Assembly: GCA_025356815.1 (NCBI GenBank)
Contig: JANXQL010000106.1
Coordinates: 1-42,867, forward strand
Direction: 5' to 3'
Length of the DNA stretch: 42,867 nt
From: Pseudomonadota bacterium
Lineage (GTDB): Bacteria; Pseudomonadota; Gammaproteobacteria; Steroidobacterales; Steroidobacteraceae
Shown piece by piece: positions 33,371-42,133 of the stretch. The notes beneath the pieces are model-generated. The model worked only from the letters and a program-made list of their open reading frames with translations, was not told the origin of the DNA and searched no databases. The first letter of the stretch is position 1. Every line of letters starts with the position of its first letter. A program made the translations under genes and the position numbers.

Positions 33371-34630
33371 ATGCGCGCCGATTGCAGACTGCCCCGTCCG
33401 CTGCTCACGCTGCTGGCGCTCGCCGCAGCCCTGCTGCTCGCAGGCTGCCACCGCGCGCCGCCGGTCGCGCTCGTGCCGGGAAACTACCGCGGCGTGCTGA
33501 CGCTGCCCGGCGGGGAACTGCCGTTCGGCCTGACGATCGCGACGCCGCCGACCGGCGGGGCGCCCATCGTCTACCTGCTCAACGGCGCGGAGGCCGTGCA
33601 TGTTACTGAGTTCGGCCGCGCGGGCTCGCGCCTGGTGATGCAGATGCCCGGCTACGGCAATCGCCTGGAGCTCGACGCCGACCCGAAGGGCTATCACGGC
33701 GAGGCGGTGATAGTGCGCCCGGGTGCCAAGGAAGAGCGGCTGCCGCTGCGCGTCGTGCGCGACGAGCGCTTCCGCTTCCAGGCCAGCGGCCCGAAGCTGC
33801 CACCGACGGTCGGCGGTCGCTGGGCGATCAGCGTGCGCGCGGCCGACGGCCGCGAGCGGCCGGCGATCGGAGAGTTCAAGCAGCTCGGCTGGCGCGTATT
33901 CGGCACCATCCTCGACCCGAGCGGCGATCATCGCTACCTGGAGGGCGACGTCACCCAGGACGAGGTGCTGCTGTCGGCGTTCGACGGCGGACTGCCGTAC
34001 CTGTATCGACTCAAGATCAACGCCGACGGCACGATGAGCGGGCGCTGGTGGACCGGCACGTGGAGCGCCGCTCAGCTCAGCCTGCATCGCGACGACGCGG
34101 CGACGCTCACCGATCCCGCCGTCACGGCGGCTCCGGCGCAGGCGCCGCTCTCGTTCAGTTTCCCCGATCTCGACGGCCGGCCGGTGGCGCTCGCCGATCC
34201 GCGTTTCCGCGGCAAGGTCGTGATCGTGACGCTCGGCGGCACCTGGTGTCCCAACTGTCATGACGAGGCGGCGTTCCTCGTGCCGCTGTATCGCGACCTG
34301 AAGGACCAGGGCCTCGAGATCGTCTCGCTGCAGTTCGAGCACTACCCGGACGCGGCCGCCGCGGTCGCGGTGAACCGCCGCTTCGTCGCCAGGTTTTCGA
34401 TCCCGTGGCCCGTGCTGATCGCCGGACTGTCCGACCGGGGCGACGCGACGCGCAAGCTGCCGGGACTGGGGCGGGTATACGCGTTCCCAACCACCGTGCT
34501 CGTCGGCCGCGACGGGCGGATCGCCAAGGTACACTCTGGCTTCAACGGCCCGGCCACCGGCCAGCACTACCTGGATTTCCAGAAAGACTTCACCCAGACC
34601 GTGCGCGCCCTGCTCGCGGCCAAGCCCTGA
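33371..34630 (+). CDS. Thioredoxin-fold (TlpA/AhpC-like) lipoprotein
   Basis: 419 residues. A lipoprotein signal (LLLAGC) is followed by about 230 residues of beta-rich sequence with no recognised motif (PGNYRGVLTLPGGELPFGL...). A C-terminal TlpA-like domain carries the redox pair C293-P-N-C296 in GGTWCPNCHDE and the cis-Pro region YAFPTTVLVGRDG. It probably acts as a periplasmic thiol-disulfide protein. The N-terminal part resembles that of other exported redoxin proteins. It starts 25 bp after cysB. Confidence 0.88.
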   Translation: MRADCRLPRPLLTLLALAAALLLAGCHRAPPVALVPGNYRGVLTLPGGELPFGLTIATPPTGGAPIVYLLNGAEAVHVTEFGRAGSRLVMQMPGYGNRLELDADPKGYHGEAVIVRPGAKEERLPLRVVRDERFRFQASGPKLPPTVGGRWAISVRAADGRERPAIGEFKQLGWRVFGTILDPSGDHRYLEGDVTQDEVLLSAFDGGLPYLYRLKINADGTMSGRWWTGTWSAAQLSLHRDDAATLTDPAVTAAPAQAPLSFSFPDLDGRPVALADPRFRGKVVIVTLGGTWCPNCHDEAAFLVPLYRDLKDQGLEIVSLQFEHYPDAAAAVAVNRRFVARFSIPWPVLIAGLSDRGDATRKLPGLGRVYAFPTTVLVGRDGRIAKVHSGFNGPATGQHYLDFQKDFTQTVRALLAAKP

Positions 34631-34646
34631 TCCGACGAGAACCCCG

Positions 34647-35183
34647 ATGCTCGATATTCACGAACTGACGACGCCACCCAGCCTGGAACTCTTCAGCGAA
34701 CTGGTCGAACTGCTGCAGGACGCCGTCGCCAGCGGCTCCGCCAGCGGCTGGACGGCCGTGCCCTCCACGAAGGAGGCGCGCAACTACTGGAAGGAAGTCC
34801 TCGAGGCCGCCGGGCGCGGCGAGCGGCGGCTGTTCGTCGCCACCGACAACCACGTCTGCGCAGGTGTGGTGCAGCTCGCGCTGCCGCCGCGCGAGAACTC
34901 GCGCCATCGCGGCCAGGTGCAGAAACTGATGGTGCACTCGCAATACCGCCGCCGCGGCATTGGGCTCGCGCTGATGCAGGCGCTGGAGAGCTCTGCCGTC
35001 GCAGCCGGCCTGTCACTGCTGGTGCTGGACGTGCACGCAGGCTCCCCGGCCGAAGGCGTGTTCCGCCGCGCCGGCTACCAGTGCGCCGGCACCATCCCCG
35101 GTTTCTGGCGTTCCGCGAGCGGCGCGCTCGAGGCCGGATCGATTTATTTCCGGCGCCTCGGCGGCGCCGCTGGCGAATTCTAG
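34647..35183 (+). CDS. GNAT-family N-acetyltransferase
   Basis: 178 residues. GNAT motif A is VQKLMVHSQYRRRGIGLALMQALE with the acetyl-CoA loop RRRGIG, followed by LLVLDVHAGSPAEGVFRRAGY. The layout resembles tabtoxin-resistance-type acetyltransferases, but the acceptor is unknown. It lies between the redox lipoprotein (16 bp) and yajQ (9 bp), probably one transcript. Confidence 0.88.
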   Translation: MLDIHELTTPPSLELFSELVELLQDAVASGSASGWTAVPSTKEARNYWKEVLEAAGRGERRLFVATDNHVCAGVVQLALPPRENSRHRGQVQKLMVHSQYRRRGIGLALMQALESSAVAAGLSLLVLDVHAGSPAEGVFRRAGYQCAGTIPGFWRSASGALEAGSIYFRRLGGAAGEF

Positions 35184-35192
35184 GAGCCGCCC

Positions 35193-35678
35193 GTGCCATC
35201 TTTCGACGTCGTCTCGGAGCTCAATCACCACGAAGTAGAGAACGCGGTCGACCAGACGCGCCGCGAAATCGACACGCGCTTCGATTTTCGCGGGGTCGAG
35301 GCGAAGGTCACGCTCGAGAAGAGCGAGATCACGCTCGATGCCAAGGCCGACTTCCAGCTCAAGCAGATGCTCGACATCCTGCGGCTGAAGGTGTCCAAGC
35401 GCGGCATCGACCTCGTCTGCCTGGACATCAAGGATCCGGAAGTGACGATCGCGACGGCGAAGCAGAAGGTTGTGCTCAAGGAAGGTGTCGACGCCGACAG
35501 CGCGCGCAAGATCCAGAAGGCCATCAAGGACTCCAAGATCAAGGTGCAGGCCTCGATCCAGGGCGACAAGGTCCGGGTCACCGGCAAGAGCCGCGACGAC
35601 CTGCAGGAGGCGATGGCGATGCTGCGCCAACTGAAGGACCTCGAGGTCGCGCTGCAGTTCAATAATTTCCGGGACTGA
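35193..35678 (+). CDS. yajQ: YajQ family nucleotide-binding protein
   Basis: 161 residues, full length. MPSFDVVSELNHHEVENAVDQ at the start, TRFDFRG, MLDILRLKVSKRGID, and FNNFRD at the end are diagnostic. Members bind RNA or cyclic di-GMP (shown for a Xanthomonas homologue). The GTG start has AGGAG six bases upstream. A decayed second copy lies at 38117-38330 in the same orientation. Confidence 0.96.
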   Translation: MPSFDVVSELNHHEVENAVDQTRREIDTRFDFRGVEAKVTLEKSEITLDAKADFQLKQMLDILRLKVSKRGIDLVCLDIKDPEVTIATAKQKVVLKEGVDADSARKIQKAIKDSKIKVQASIQGDKVRVTGKSRDDLQEAMAMLRQLKDLEVALQFNNFRD

Positions 35679-35720
35679 CGCTGACTGCTTGAGCGCTTCC
35701 CGGGATTTTGAGCTGCTTTC

Positions 35721-35737
35721 CAGGCCCTCAGGGCCTG
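35721..35737. terminator. Hairpin downstream of yajQ
   Basis: CAGGCCC-TCA-GGGCCTG, a perfect 7-bp stem with a 3-base loop, 43 bp after the yajQ stop and between two convergent genes. No T-tract, so termination is uncertain. Confidence 0.4.
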
Positions 35738-35833
35738 CGCGGCATCGGTCGCGCAGGATATCTCCCCAATCGGGCGGCTGATTTCAGGCCAGGCTGTAGT
35801 CCCGCGTGGGTGGCGCTTCGGCCTGTACCGCGT

Positions 35834-36328
35834 CTACTCTTCTGCCAAGGCACAGTCGACTGCCGTCGCACTAAGCAGTCTCATGAGTACCTCGGGTTCG
35901 ATCCCGACGAGAAATCCCCGCCTTCCGCCATTGATGCAGATGCGGGTGAGGCCGAGGATCGTCCGCTCGACGTACACCGGCATGCGCTTGCGCGTCGCGA
36001 ACGGTGAGGTGCCGCCGATCAGGTAGCCGCTGTGCCGGTTGGCGGCTTCCGGTGCACAGGGCTCGATCGCCTTGGCGCCGATCTGGCGCGCCAGGTTCTT
36101 GGTCGACACGGTGCGGTTGCCATGCATCAGTACGAGCAGCGGCGCGCCGCGTTCATCCTGCATCACCAGAGTCTTCACGACCGCGTAGGGCTCCAGGCCC
36201 AGAGCCTGCGCGCTGTGCTTCGCCCCGCCATGCTCAACGTACTCGTACGGATGCTCGGTGTACAGGATGCGCTGCGCCTTCAGAAACGCAGTCGCAGGGG
36301 TTTCACTAACGCGCGTCGATCTTGCCAT
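35834..36328 (-). CDS. ybaK: Cys-tRNA(Pro) deacylase, YbaK family
   Basis: 164 residues from the ATG at 36328. YbaK/EbsC landmarks: AVVKTLVMQDERG, the substrate-site region VSTKNLARQIGAK, and SGYLIGGTSPFATRKRMPVYVE. It hydrolyses Cys-tRNA(Pro) made in error. Alternative in-frame starts at 36358 and 36376 exist; none has a clear ribosome-binding site. Convergent with yajQ. Confidence 0.93.
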   Translation of the reverse strand: MARSTRVSETPATAFLKAQRILYTEHPYEYVEHGGAKHSAQALGLEPYAVVKTLVMQDERGAPLLVLMHGNRTVSTKNLARQIGAKAIEPCAPEAANRHSGYLIGGTSPFATRKRMPVYVERTILGLTRICINGGRRGFLVGIEPEVLMRLLSATAVDCALAEE

Positions 36329-36679
36329 CGGGGAGTGGATTTGGGCCGACGCCAGCATCCTACCCTCGATAGGCACTGGCCGCTCGCTCCGGAATCGGGT
36401 GCCCGTCGCCGCGACCTCTGAACGGTGGTCGGGAACGTGTGACGTACGGGAACTGCTGCTCGAACTTCAGGCGTATCGCGATTCTGAGGTGAGGTCGCGT
36501 GGGACGGATCGGGAGCCTCGGCCCTCGTCTGTGCTGGTTCGCATCATGCCTCGCATGAAGGTCAGCGCAGATACCATCGACCCGGGCGGTCGGCCGCAGG
36601 CACGCCTGCGGCTCGGTGAGCCCCATGTCGCAGATGGCGCCGTATTGAAAGCGGGCAGCCCACAGCCTCAGCGACCAGA
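36329..36679. other. 350-bp stretch without a gene
   Basis: Between the YbaK start and the MFS transporter stop. Frames here are short or antisense and show no protein features. I see no terminator, repeat or RNA gene in it; it should hold the YbaK promoter. Confidence 0.5.
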
Positions 36680-37951
36680 TCATTCGACGACGCGCGTCGC
36701 GTCGAACAGCAGCAGAAAGCCGAGCGCGCCGATGACGCTGACGGCCGCGGTGAGTACGAAGGCGGCGGTGTAGGTTCCGGTGACATCCACGAGCCAGCCG
36801 GTCACCGCGACCCCGATGATCCCGGGGAGCGTCCCGAACATGTTGCTGAATGAATAGAGGATCCCGGAATGCCGCGGAGCGATGTCGAGTACCGCCGCCG
36901 GGAAGCCCGACATCCCAAGCCCGAGTGCACCGGTCGCCGCACACAGCAGCGCGAGCGCCACGCCCGGCGAGTGTGCATCCTGCAGCAGCAACAGCAGACC
37001 TGCGGACGCGCACAACCCTGTGCCCTGCATGCGCTTGCGCACGGCCGTGACGTCAAGGCCACGCGCTATCCAGCGATCCGAGAGCCATGCGCCGAAGTTG
37101 ACTCCCGCGGCCATCGCAAGCCACGGCGCCGCGGCGTACAGGCCTGAGTTCGCGACGCTCAGGTGCTGGACGTCGCGAAAATAGCTCGGCAGCCAAGACA
37201 GCAGGACGTAGAGGTTCCATGTCCCGGCGAAGTGAGCCGCGACGATGCCGGCCACCGGCGCGCTGAACAGCAGGCGACGATAGGGCACGCCGGCCGACGC
37301 TTCGCCGTCCGTCGCCGGCACGGGCAGCAAGGCGCGCTCGTCTGCCGCAACGCGTGCGTCGGTGGCCGGATCATTGCGAATGTCGGCAAACCACCAGAAC
37401 GCCCACGCGAAGCCAATAACGCCGAATCCGTAGAACGCGGCGCCCCATCCGAAGTGACCGACGAGCCAGCCGCTGCCGGACAGCCCGAGTACGGTCCCGA
37501 TCGGGATGCCGCTGAACAGCAGGCCGGTCGCCCGGCCGCGTTCGGCCGCGGGCACCCACCGCCCGAAGAGTTCGTAGGCGGCCGGAAACATCGCCGCCTC
37601 GCCAATCCCCATGCCGATCCGCACGGCGATCAGGGCGTGCATCGACATCATCGCTGCGGGCGGCGTCAGCAGCGTCATCGCAGACCAGGCGACGACGGAA
37701 CAACCGAGCACCCGCCAGCCACCGAACCGCGTCGACAGTACGCCGGCGAGGAACATGCACAGCAGGTAGCCGACGAAGAACGAGGCTAGCACCATGCCCT
37801 TGTCGGTCTGGGACCAGCCGAACTGCTCGCGCATGGCGACCGCCGCAACCGCAAGGTTGACGCGGTCGGTGTAGGCGATGGCACACGCCAGAAAGATCAG
37901 CCCGACCACGGCGTGCCGGCGCGGTCGACCGGTCGGAGCGGGCACCGTCAT
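36680..37951 (-). CDS. MFS transporter, anion:cation symporter-like
   Basis: 423 residues with twelve predicted membrane helices and a central cytoplasmic loop around residues 190-225. The signature after helix 1 (AYTDRVNLAVAAVAMREQFGWSQ) and STRFGGWRVLG after helix 2 are typical of the ACS family, which carries organic acids or sugar acids such as glucarate and galactonate. The ATG at 37951 is preferred to a TTG at 37969. No neighbouring sugar-acid catabolic gene identifies the substrate; the GH127 glycosidase lies 1.3 kb away on the other strand. Confidence 0.9.
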   Translation of the reverse strand: MTVPAPTGRPRRHAVVGLIFLACAIAYTDRVNLAVAAVAMREQFGWSQTDKGMVLASFFVGYLLCMFLAGVLSTRFGGWRVLGCSVVAWSAMTLLTPPAAMMSMHALIAVRIGMGIGEAAMFPAAYELFGRWVPAAERGRATGLLFSGIPIGTVLGLSGSGWLVGHFGWGAAFYGFGVIGFAWAFWWFADIRNDPATDARVAADERALLPVPATDGEASAGVPYRRLLFSAPVAGIVAAHFAGTWNLYVLLSWLPSYFRDVQHLSVANSGLYAAAPWLAMAAGVNFGAWLSDRWIARGLDVTAVRKRMQGTGLCASAGLLLLLQDAHSPGVALALLCAATGALGLGMSGFPAAVLDIAPRHSGILYSFSNMFGTLPGIIGVAVTGWLVDVTGTYTAAFVLTAAVSVIGALGFLLLFDATRVVE

Positions 37952-38116
37952 GGCGGGCTCAGGTCGCAACGGTCGGCGTGCATCAGCGACCTCTACTTGA
38001 AGATGATGAATGCGGACATCGGACGGGCGCGTTGGATGCTACACGCAGCGAGTCGCTTCGCGCTGCGGCAATTTGCTGCGCCGGTGTCCGCTGCGGCGGA
38101 CACGGCCAATCCTGCA

Positions 38117-38330
38117 CGCCGCGAAATCGACCTGCGCTGCGATTGCCGCCGCGTCCATGCCTACACCGATTTACAGCCAAACCGGGCGCTCGACATCCTG
38201 CGGCTGAAAGTCTCGGAGGCGGCATCGACGTCGTAGGCTTCGACATCACCGATCCCAAGGAGACGATCGCGACACTGCGCCAGCCAAGGGGCCTCGCGAC
38301 CGCACTGCGGTTCAGCCGCCTCCGGGACCA
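38117..38330 (+). pseudogene. Decayed second copy of yajQ
   Basis: Fragments match the intact yajQ in order. CGCCGCGAAATCGAC is identical (REID); CTCGACATCCTGCGGCTGAA is identical (LDILRLK); then GGCATCGACGTCGTAGGC and GATCCCAAGGAGACGATCGCGAC correspond to GIDLVCLDIKDPEVTIAT. The end LATALRFSRLRD corresponds to LEVALQFNNFRD. There is a one-base deletion just before GGCATCGAC that shifts frame. The first third is shortened, the region between IAT and LRQ (about 55 codons) is missing, and the N-terminal 20 codons are absent. It lies 2.4 kb downstream of the intact gene in the same orientation. Confidence 0.85.
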
Positions 38331-38878
38331 GTCATTGGCCGGGGTGGTTGACTGGGCCGACGCGAGCCGGCGCATTGAACGACCGAGCAAGACTGCCCGC
38401 TAACTCGCGCCGAGGCACCATTCGGCGGCACCTTCATGCTGCCCAGCATGCGTTTGAATACTTCTGCCGTCCCGATCTTCGACGGCGCGAAAATTTTTGG
38501 AATCCGATAGTCTCGACCGAAGCGGTGGCGCCGACGCCGCCGGGTCGCGAAACTGCGGACGGAGAGGGGGAGCCCGCGCTGATCGGGGCAAGCGCCAGGA
38601 CGACTGCGTCATGCAAGATCAGAGCGCGACCAGCACGGAATTTTTCGTCGAACCCCCCCGTTCGAAGCAGTCTGCGCTGCCTCGAATGGGAATCATGAAC
38701 CCAAGTGTCGAAACGTTGTCACCGGCGCGCCTCTTGCATCCCTACAAACATGGACACTCGACGCTCCCGGACGAGAAGAATCTGTCGTCCCCGTGGTGGA
38801 GCGACTACGGGAATTGCGTCACTTTGAGGCATTCCGCTGTGCGCAACTCGATCTCGCTGGCTATTTCGAGTCGGATTC

Positions 38879-38906
38879 AAAAGGCCCAAACGCCAGAGTT
38901 TGGCCC
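38879..38906 (-). terminator. Hairpin with T-tract on the minus strand
   Basis: Minus strand GGGCCAAAC-TCTGGC-GTTTGGGCC followed by TTTT: 8 of 9 stem pairs. It looks like a small intrinsic terminator, but no minus-strand gene is recognised upstream of it. Confidence 0.4.
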
Positions 38907-39271
38907 AGCCAATGCCGTCTACAAGGCAAGACTCGCAGCTCCCCTGATGGTCTTCCAGCGGCTTGGACGACCTATGTACGGCGGTGACGGGTGACTCCAT
39001 GCACCTGGGCCGGCCGTGACGCAGAGGTTCGTTCGCGGACTGAGGGCTTGGCCGCATAAGCAACCCAGCAGCATCGGCAAGCGGGCGTTTTCCTCCTTCT
39101 TTCACGAGTCGGCTGCGAGGGAAGTGATCTCGCTTTACGGCGAATGGACATCCTGCCGGCGACGGGATCGTCGCGCGGGCGGGCGCCGCGATGGCGTGGA
39201 CTGGGGACGTGTCGACCCTCGGGAGGTCACCGCGGTGGATGCCAAGGGCTTCGCTCTTCGGGAGTAACTTT

Positions 39272-41170
39272 ATGACTGCAGTCACCCGCCGGGACTTCAT
39301 GGCACTGCTCGCGCTGGGCGCCTCGACGCCGCTGCTGGCGGCGTCGGCCACCACGCGCGCGCAACCCCGCCTGCGCCCGTTCGCGCTGAGCGACGTTCGT
39401 CTGTCGGCCGGACCCGTTCGCGATGCGCTCGAGGTGAATTGCCGTGCGCTGATGGCGCTGGATCCGGAGCGGCTGCTGCACATGTTCAGGATCACCGCGG
39501 GATTGCCGAGCGCCGCCGAGCCGCTGGGCGGCTGGGAAGCCCCAGACAACGAGTTGCGCGGCCACTACACCGGTCATCACCTGTCAGCACTCGCCCTGCT
39601 CACCGCCCAGACCGGCGACTCGGCGGCACGCGAACGCGGCCGCTACCTCGCCGCGGAACTCGCCCGCTGCCAGGCGACGATCGGCAGCGGCTATTTGTCG
39701 GCGTTCCCCGAGGATCTCTTCGACCGGCTGCGCGCGGGTAAGCCTGCGTGGGCGCCCTTTTACACGCTTCACAAGATCCTCGCGGGCCTGCTCGACACGG
39801 CCGAGCTGTCGGAGGATCCCGCCGCGCTCGCCACGGCCGTGCGGCTCGGCGCCTGGGTCGAGCGCTGGGTCCAGCCGCTCGGCGAGGACGCGATGCAACG
39901 CGTGCTCGAGCGCGAGTTCGGAGGCATGAACGATGCGCTGTTCAGGCTCTCGGTGTTGTCGGGCGAGAGCCGGTTCATGAACCTCGGGCGGCGCTTCGAT
40001 CACGAGCGCATCTACGCGCCGCTCGCGGCGGGCCGGGACGAGCTCAACGGTCTGCATGCGAATACCACGATCCCGAAGGTCATCGGTGCGCTGCGTGGCT
40101 ACGAGCTGACCGGGGATGCGCGGCTGCTGCGGATCGCGCGCAGCTTCGAGCGCGTCGTGACCGAGGATCACAGCTACTGCACCGGTGGCTCCAGCAACGG
40201 CGAGAACTGGAATACGTCCGCGGGAACACTGAAGGGCGAGCTGTCCGGATACACACAGGAGTGCTGTGTCAGCTACAACCTGCAGAAGCTCGCCCGCGCG
40301 TTGCATGGGATCAGTGGCGAGGCCGCGCTGATGGATACCTACGAGCGCCTGTACTGGAACGGGATCATGGGCGTGCAGCATCCGCGCGATGGGGACAAGC
40401 TCTACTACGTCCCGCTCGCTGGCGGCTTCTGGAAGCTCTTCGGCACGCCGCTCGCTGACTTCTGGTGCTGCACCGGCAGCATGGCAGAGTCGTTCGCCAA
40501 GCTCGGCGACGCCATCTACTGGCACGACGACGAGGCACTCACGGTCAACCTCTTCGTCCCGTCGGAAGTTCGCTGGCACGATCGCGGCATCTCGCTCGTG
40601 CAGCAGACGCGTTTTCCGGACGACGGCTCGGTGCGGCTCACCGTCCGCGCCGCACGTCCGACCAGGATCACGCTGCGGGTGAGGATTCCAGGATGGTCGG
40701 AGGGCGCGAGCGCGACACTCAACGGCCGGCCTCTGCAGGCGGTCGCATCACCGTCGAGCTACCTTGTCGTGACACGCGAGTGGCGCGACGGTGACGTGCT
40801 CGCGCTCGAGCTGCCGATGTCGGTGCGTGCCGAAGCGCTGCTTGGAGACTCTGCACAGGTCGCACTGCTGCACGGACCGATCGTGCTCGCGGCACGATTG
40901 GGAGCGCACGGTCTGGATGCTCAAACCCTGCGGGCGCCACCCACCAGGCCACGCTTGGTCCCCGAGTACCCGCTCGAGCCGGTCGCGGTCCCAAGCGTGC
41001 CTGCGGCCATACGCGAGCCCGCGCGCTACCTGACGCCCATTGCGGGCCGAACCCTTGAATACCGCACGCTGACGGGCCCGCCGCTTGAATTCGTACCGCT
41101 GCATCGGATCTTCGACGAACGGTTTGCGGTCTACCTCCCCGTCGCGGAAACGACCGTTGCCGTCGGCTGA
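39272..41170 (+). CDS. Glycoside hydrolase family 127 (DUF1680), beta-L-arabinofuranosidase-like, Tat-exported
   Basis: 632 residues. It starts with a twin-arginine signal (TRRDFM, then a hydrophobic stretch to about residue 28). The GH127 all-alpha barrel shows LGGWEAPDNELRGHYTGHHLSAL and FYTLHKILAGLLD. The zinc/thiol site is visible: E330-C-C332 in TQECCVSYN and C399-C400 in DFWCCTG, matching the Glu, Cys, Cys, Cys ligands and nucleophile known for Bifidobacterium HypBA1. It removes terminal beta-L-arabinofuranose or related sugars in the periplasm. ATG at 39272 with GGAG seven bases before it; the frame is open further upstream but without signal features. Confidence 0.93.
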   Translation: MTAVTRRDFMALLALGASTPLLAASATTRAQPRLRPFALSDVRLSAGPVRDALEVNCRALMALDPERLLHMFRITAGLPSAAEPLGGWEAPDNELRGHYTGHHLSALALLTAQTGDSAARERGRYLAAELARCQATIGSGYLSAFPEDLFDRLRAGKPAWAPFYTLHKILAGLLDTAELSEDPAALATAVRLGAWVERWVQPLGEDAMQRVLEREFGGMNDALFRLSVLSGESRFMNLGRRFDHERIYAPLAAGRDELNGLHANTTIPKVIGALRGYELTGDARLLRIARSFERVVTEDHSYCTGGSSNGENWNTSAGTLKGELSGYTQECCVSYNLQKLARALHGISGEAALMDTYERLYWNGIMGVQHPRDGDKLYYVPLAGGFWKLFGTPLADFWCCTGSMAESFAKLGDAIYWHDDEALTVNLFVPSEVRWHDRGISLVQQTRFPDDGSVRLTVRAARPTRITLRVRIPGWSEGASATLNGRPLQAVASPSSYLVVTREWRDGDVLALELPMSVRAEALLGDSAQVALLHGPIVLAARLGAHGLDAQTLRAPPTRPRLVPEYPLEPVAVPSVPAAIREPARYLTPIAGRTLEYRTLTGPPLEFVPLHRIFDERFAVYLPVAETTVAVG

Positions 41171-41209
41171 CGGGTCGTTCAGCGCGTCTGAATGCTTTGC
41201 GGAGGAAGC

Positions 41210-41224
41210 CCTGCGATCCGCAGG
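41210..41224. terminator. Small hairpin after the GH127 gene
   Basis: CCTGCG-ATC-CGCAGG, a perfect 6-bp stem, 40 bp past the stop codon. It is followed by ATATAG rather than a T-tract, so terminator function is weakly supported. Confidence 0.3.
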
Positions 41225-41338
41225 ATATAGCTCGCGGTTCGGATTGCTTTCGCGAGCCCCCGCATCGGATCGACGCGACGTCTGGCCGCAGCTCAGGGGC
41301 GCAGACGCGCAGGTGGGGTTCTACGGTTGCGTTGGACC

Positions 41339-41372
41339 TATACTAAGTCCGCGCCCCGTCGCTGGGCGACGG
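41339..41372 (+). promoter_or_regulatory. -10 element and 5' leader hairpin of the FkbM gene
   Basis: TATACT at 41339-41344 is a good -10. Downstream, CCGTCGC-TGG-GCGACGG (41356-41372) forms a perfect 7-bp hairpin ending four bases before the GAGGGG ribosome site at 41376. No clear -35. The hairpin would fall in the 5' leader and could affect translation. Confidence 0.4.
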
Positions 41373-41386
41373 AATGAGGGGTCCGC

Positions 41387-42133
41387 TTGGCCAGTCATCT
41401 AGCAATGTATCTACGGCGCTTCGGCATCGTGCGCGGTGCGCAATTGTATGCGCAGACCAAGTGGAGTCGTGGGCCGATCGACGTACACGTACCGGGCCTT
41501 GCGCAGCCACTTCGGATGCGCGCCGGCACATCCGATCGTGGCTGCTTCAACCAGATCTTCGTCAATGGTGAATACGACACCCCCTTTCCCGCGAGGCCGC
41601 GGCTGATCATCGACGCCGGCGCCAACGTGGGCTATGCAACCGTGCGGTTGGCGTCGCTCTATCCGGGCGCAAAGATCATCGCGATCGAACCGGAGCGGTC
41701 CAACTACGACCTGCTGTGCCGCAACGCCGCCCCCTACCCCGGCGTGAGCACCCTCCTGTCGGGTGTCTGGCCACGAACGGCTGCACTGACGATCGACAAT
41801 CCCGGCGACCGGCCGTGGGCCTTCCGCGTACGGCTGGCGCATCCGGGCGAAGCTTCGTTCCCGGCGATGTCGATCCAGGATCTGCTGCGCCAGAGCGGCG
41901 AGGCCACGCTCGACATCCTGAAGCTCGACGTGGAAGGCACGGAGTACGACCTGTTCTCGGACCCGACCTGCGACGAGTGGCTCTCACGCACCAACATGAT
42001 CTTCGTCGAGACCCATGATCACCAGCGCCCAGGGTGCTCCCGGGCTCTCGAGGCGGCACTCGCCCGCCACCGCTTCGATCGATCCGACGCCGGCGAGAAC
42101 AAGGTCTACCTGCGCAGGAAGCTATTGGACTGA
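41387..42133 (+). CDS. FkbM-family SAM-dependent methyltransferase
   Basis: 248 residues. SAM-binding motif I is LIIDAGANVGYATV at about 73-86, followed by KIIAIEPERSNYDLLCRNA, then DILKLDVEGTEYDLF and MIFVETHDH, the set that defines the FkbM domain. Such enzymes O-methylate sugars, lipids or polyketides; the substrate is unknown. The TTG start at 41387 has GAGGGG five bases upstream; the ATG six codons later has no ribosome site. It follows the GH127 gene by about 215 bp with its own apparent -10. Confidence 0.9.
   Translation: MASHLAMYLRRFGIVRGAQLYAQTKWSRGPIDVHVPGLAQPLRMRAGTSDRGCFNQIFVNGEYDTPFPARPRLIIDAGANVGYATVRLASLYPGAKIIAIEPERSNYDLLCRNAAPYPGVSTLLSGVWPRTAALTIDNPGDRPWAFRVRLAHPGEASFPAMSIQDLLRQSGEATLDILKLDVEGTEYDLFSDPTCDEWLSRTNMIFVETHDHQRPGCSRALEAALARHRFDRSDAGENKVYLRRKLLD

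Larger units (their letters stand above)
37952..39271. other. 1.3-kb stretch with no intact gene
   Basis: Between the divergent MFS and GH127 genes. It holds a yajQ remnant (38117-38330), then about 38400-39270 where I see no supportable gene. Parts of it, notably 38620-38950, look lower in GC than the rest of the window, which may mean foreign origin or decay. A minus-strand frame at 38719-39549 runs antisense into the GH127 gene and is not accepted. Confidence 0.55.

Noticed and set aside
36300-38400. Shared WADAS-like stretch (GGGCCGACGC) near 36342 and 38353
   Set aside because: About 10 identical bases in GC-rich DNA; too short to claim a second remnant repeat.
38865-38906. TTCGAGTC resembling a tRNA T-loop
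   Set aside because: No acceptor, D or anticodon arms can be folded around it.
38719-39549. 276-codon minus-strand open frame
   Set aside because: Half is antisense to the GH127 gene, no ribosome site or recognisable domain. The distal part felt vaguely familiar as a recurrent hypothetical frame, but I cannot support that.
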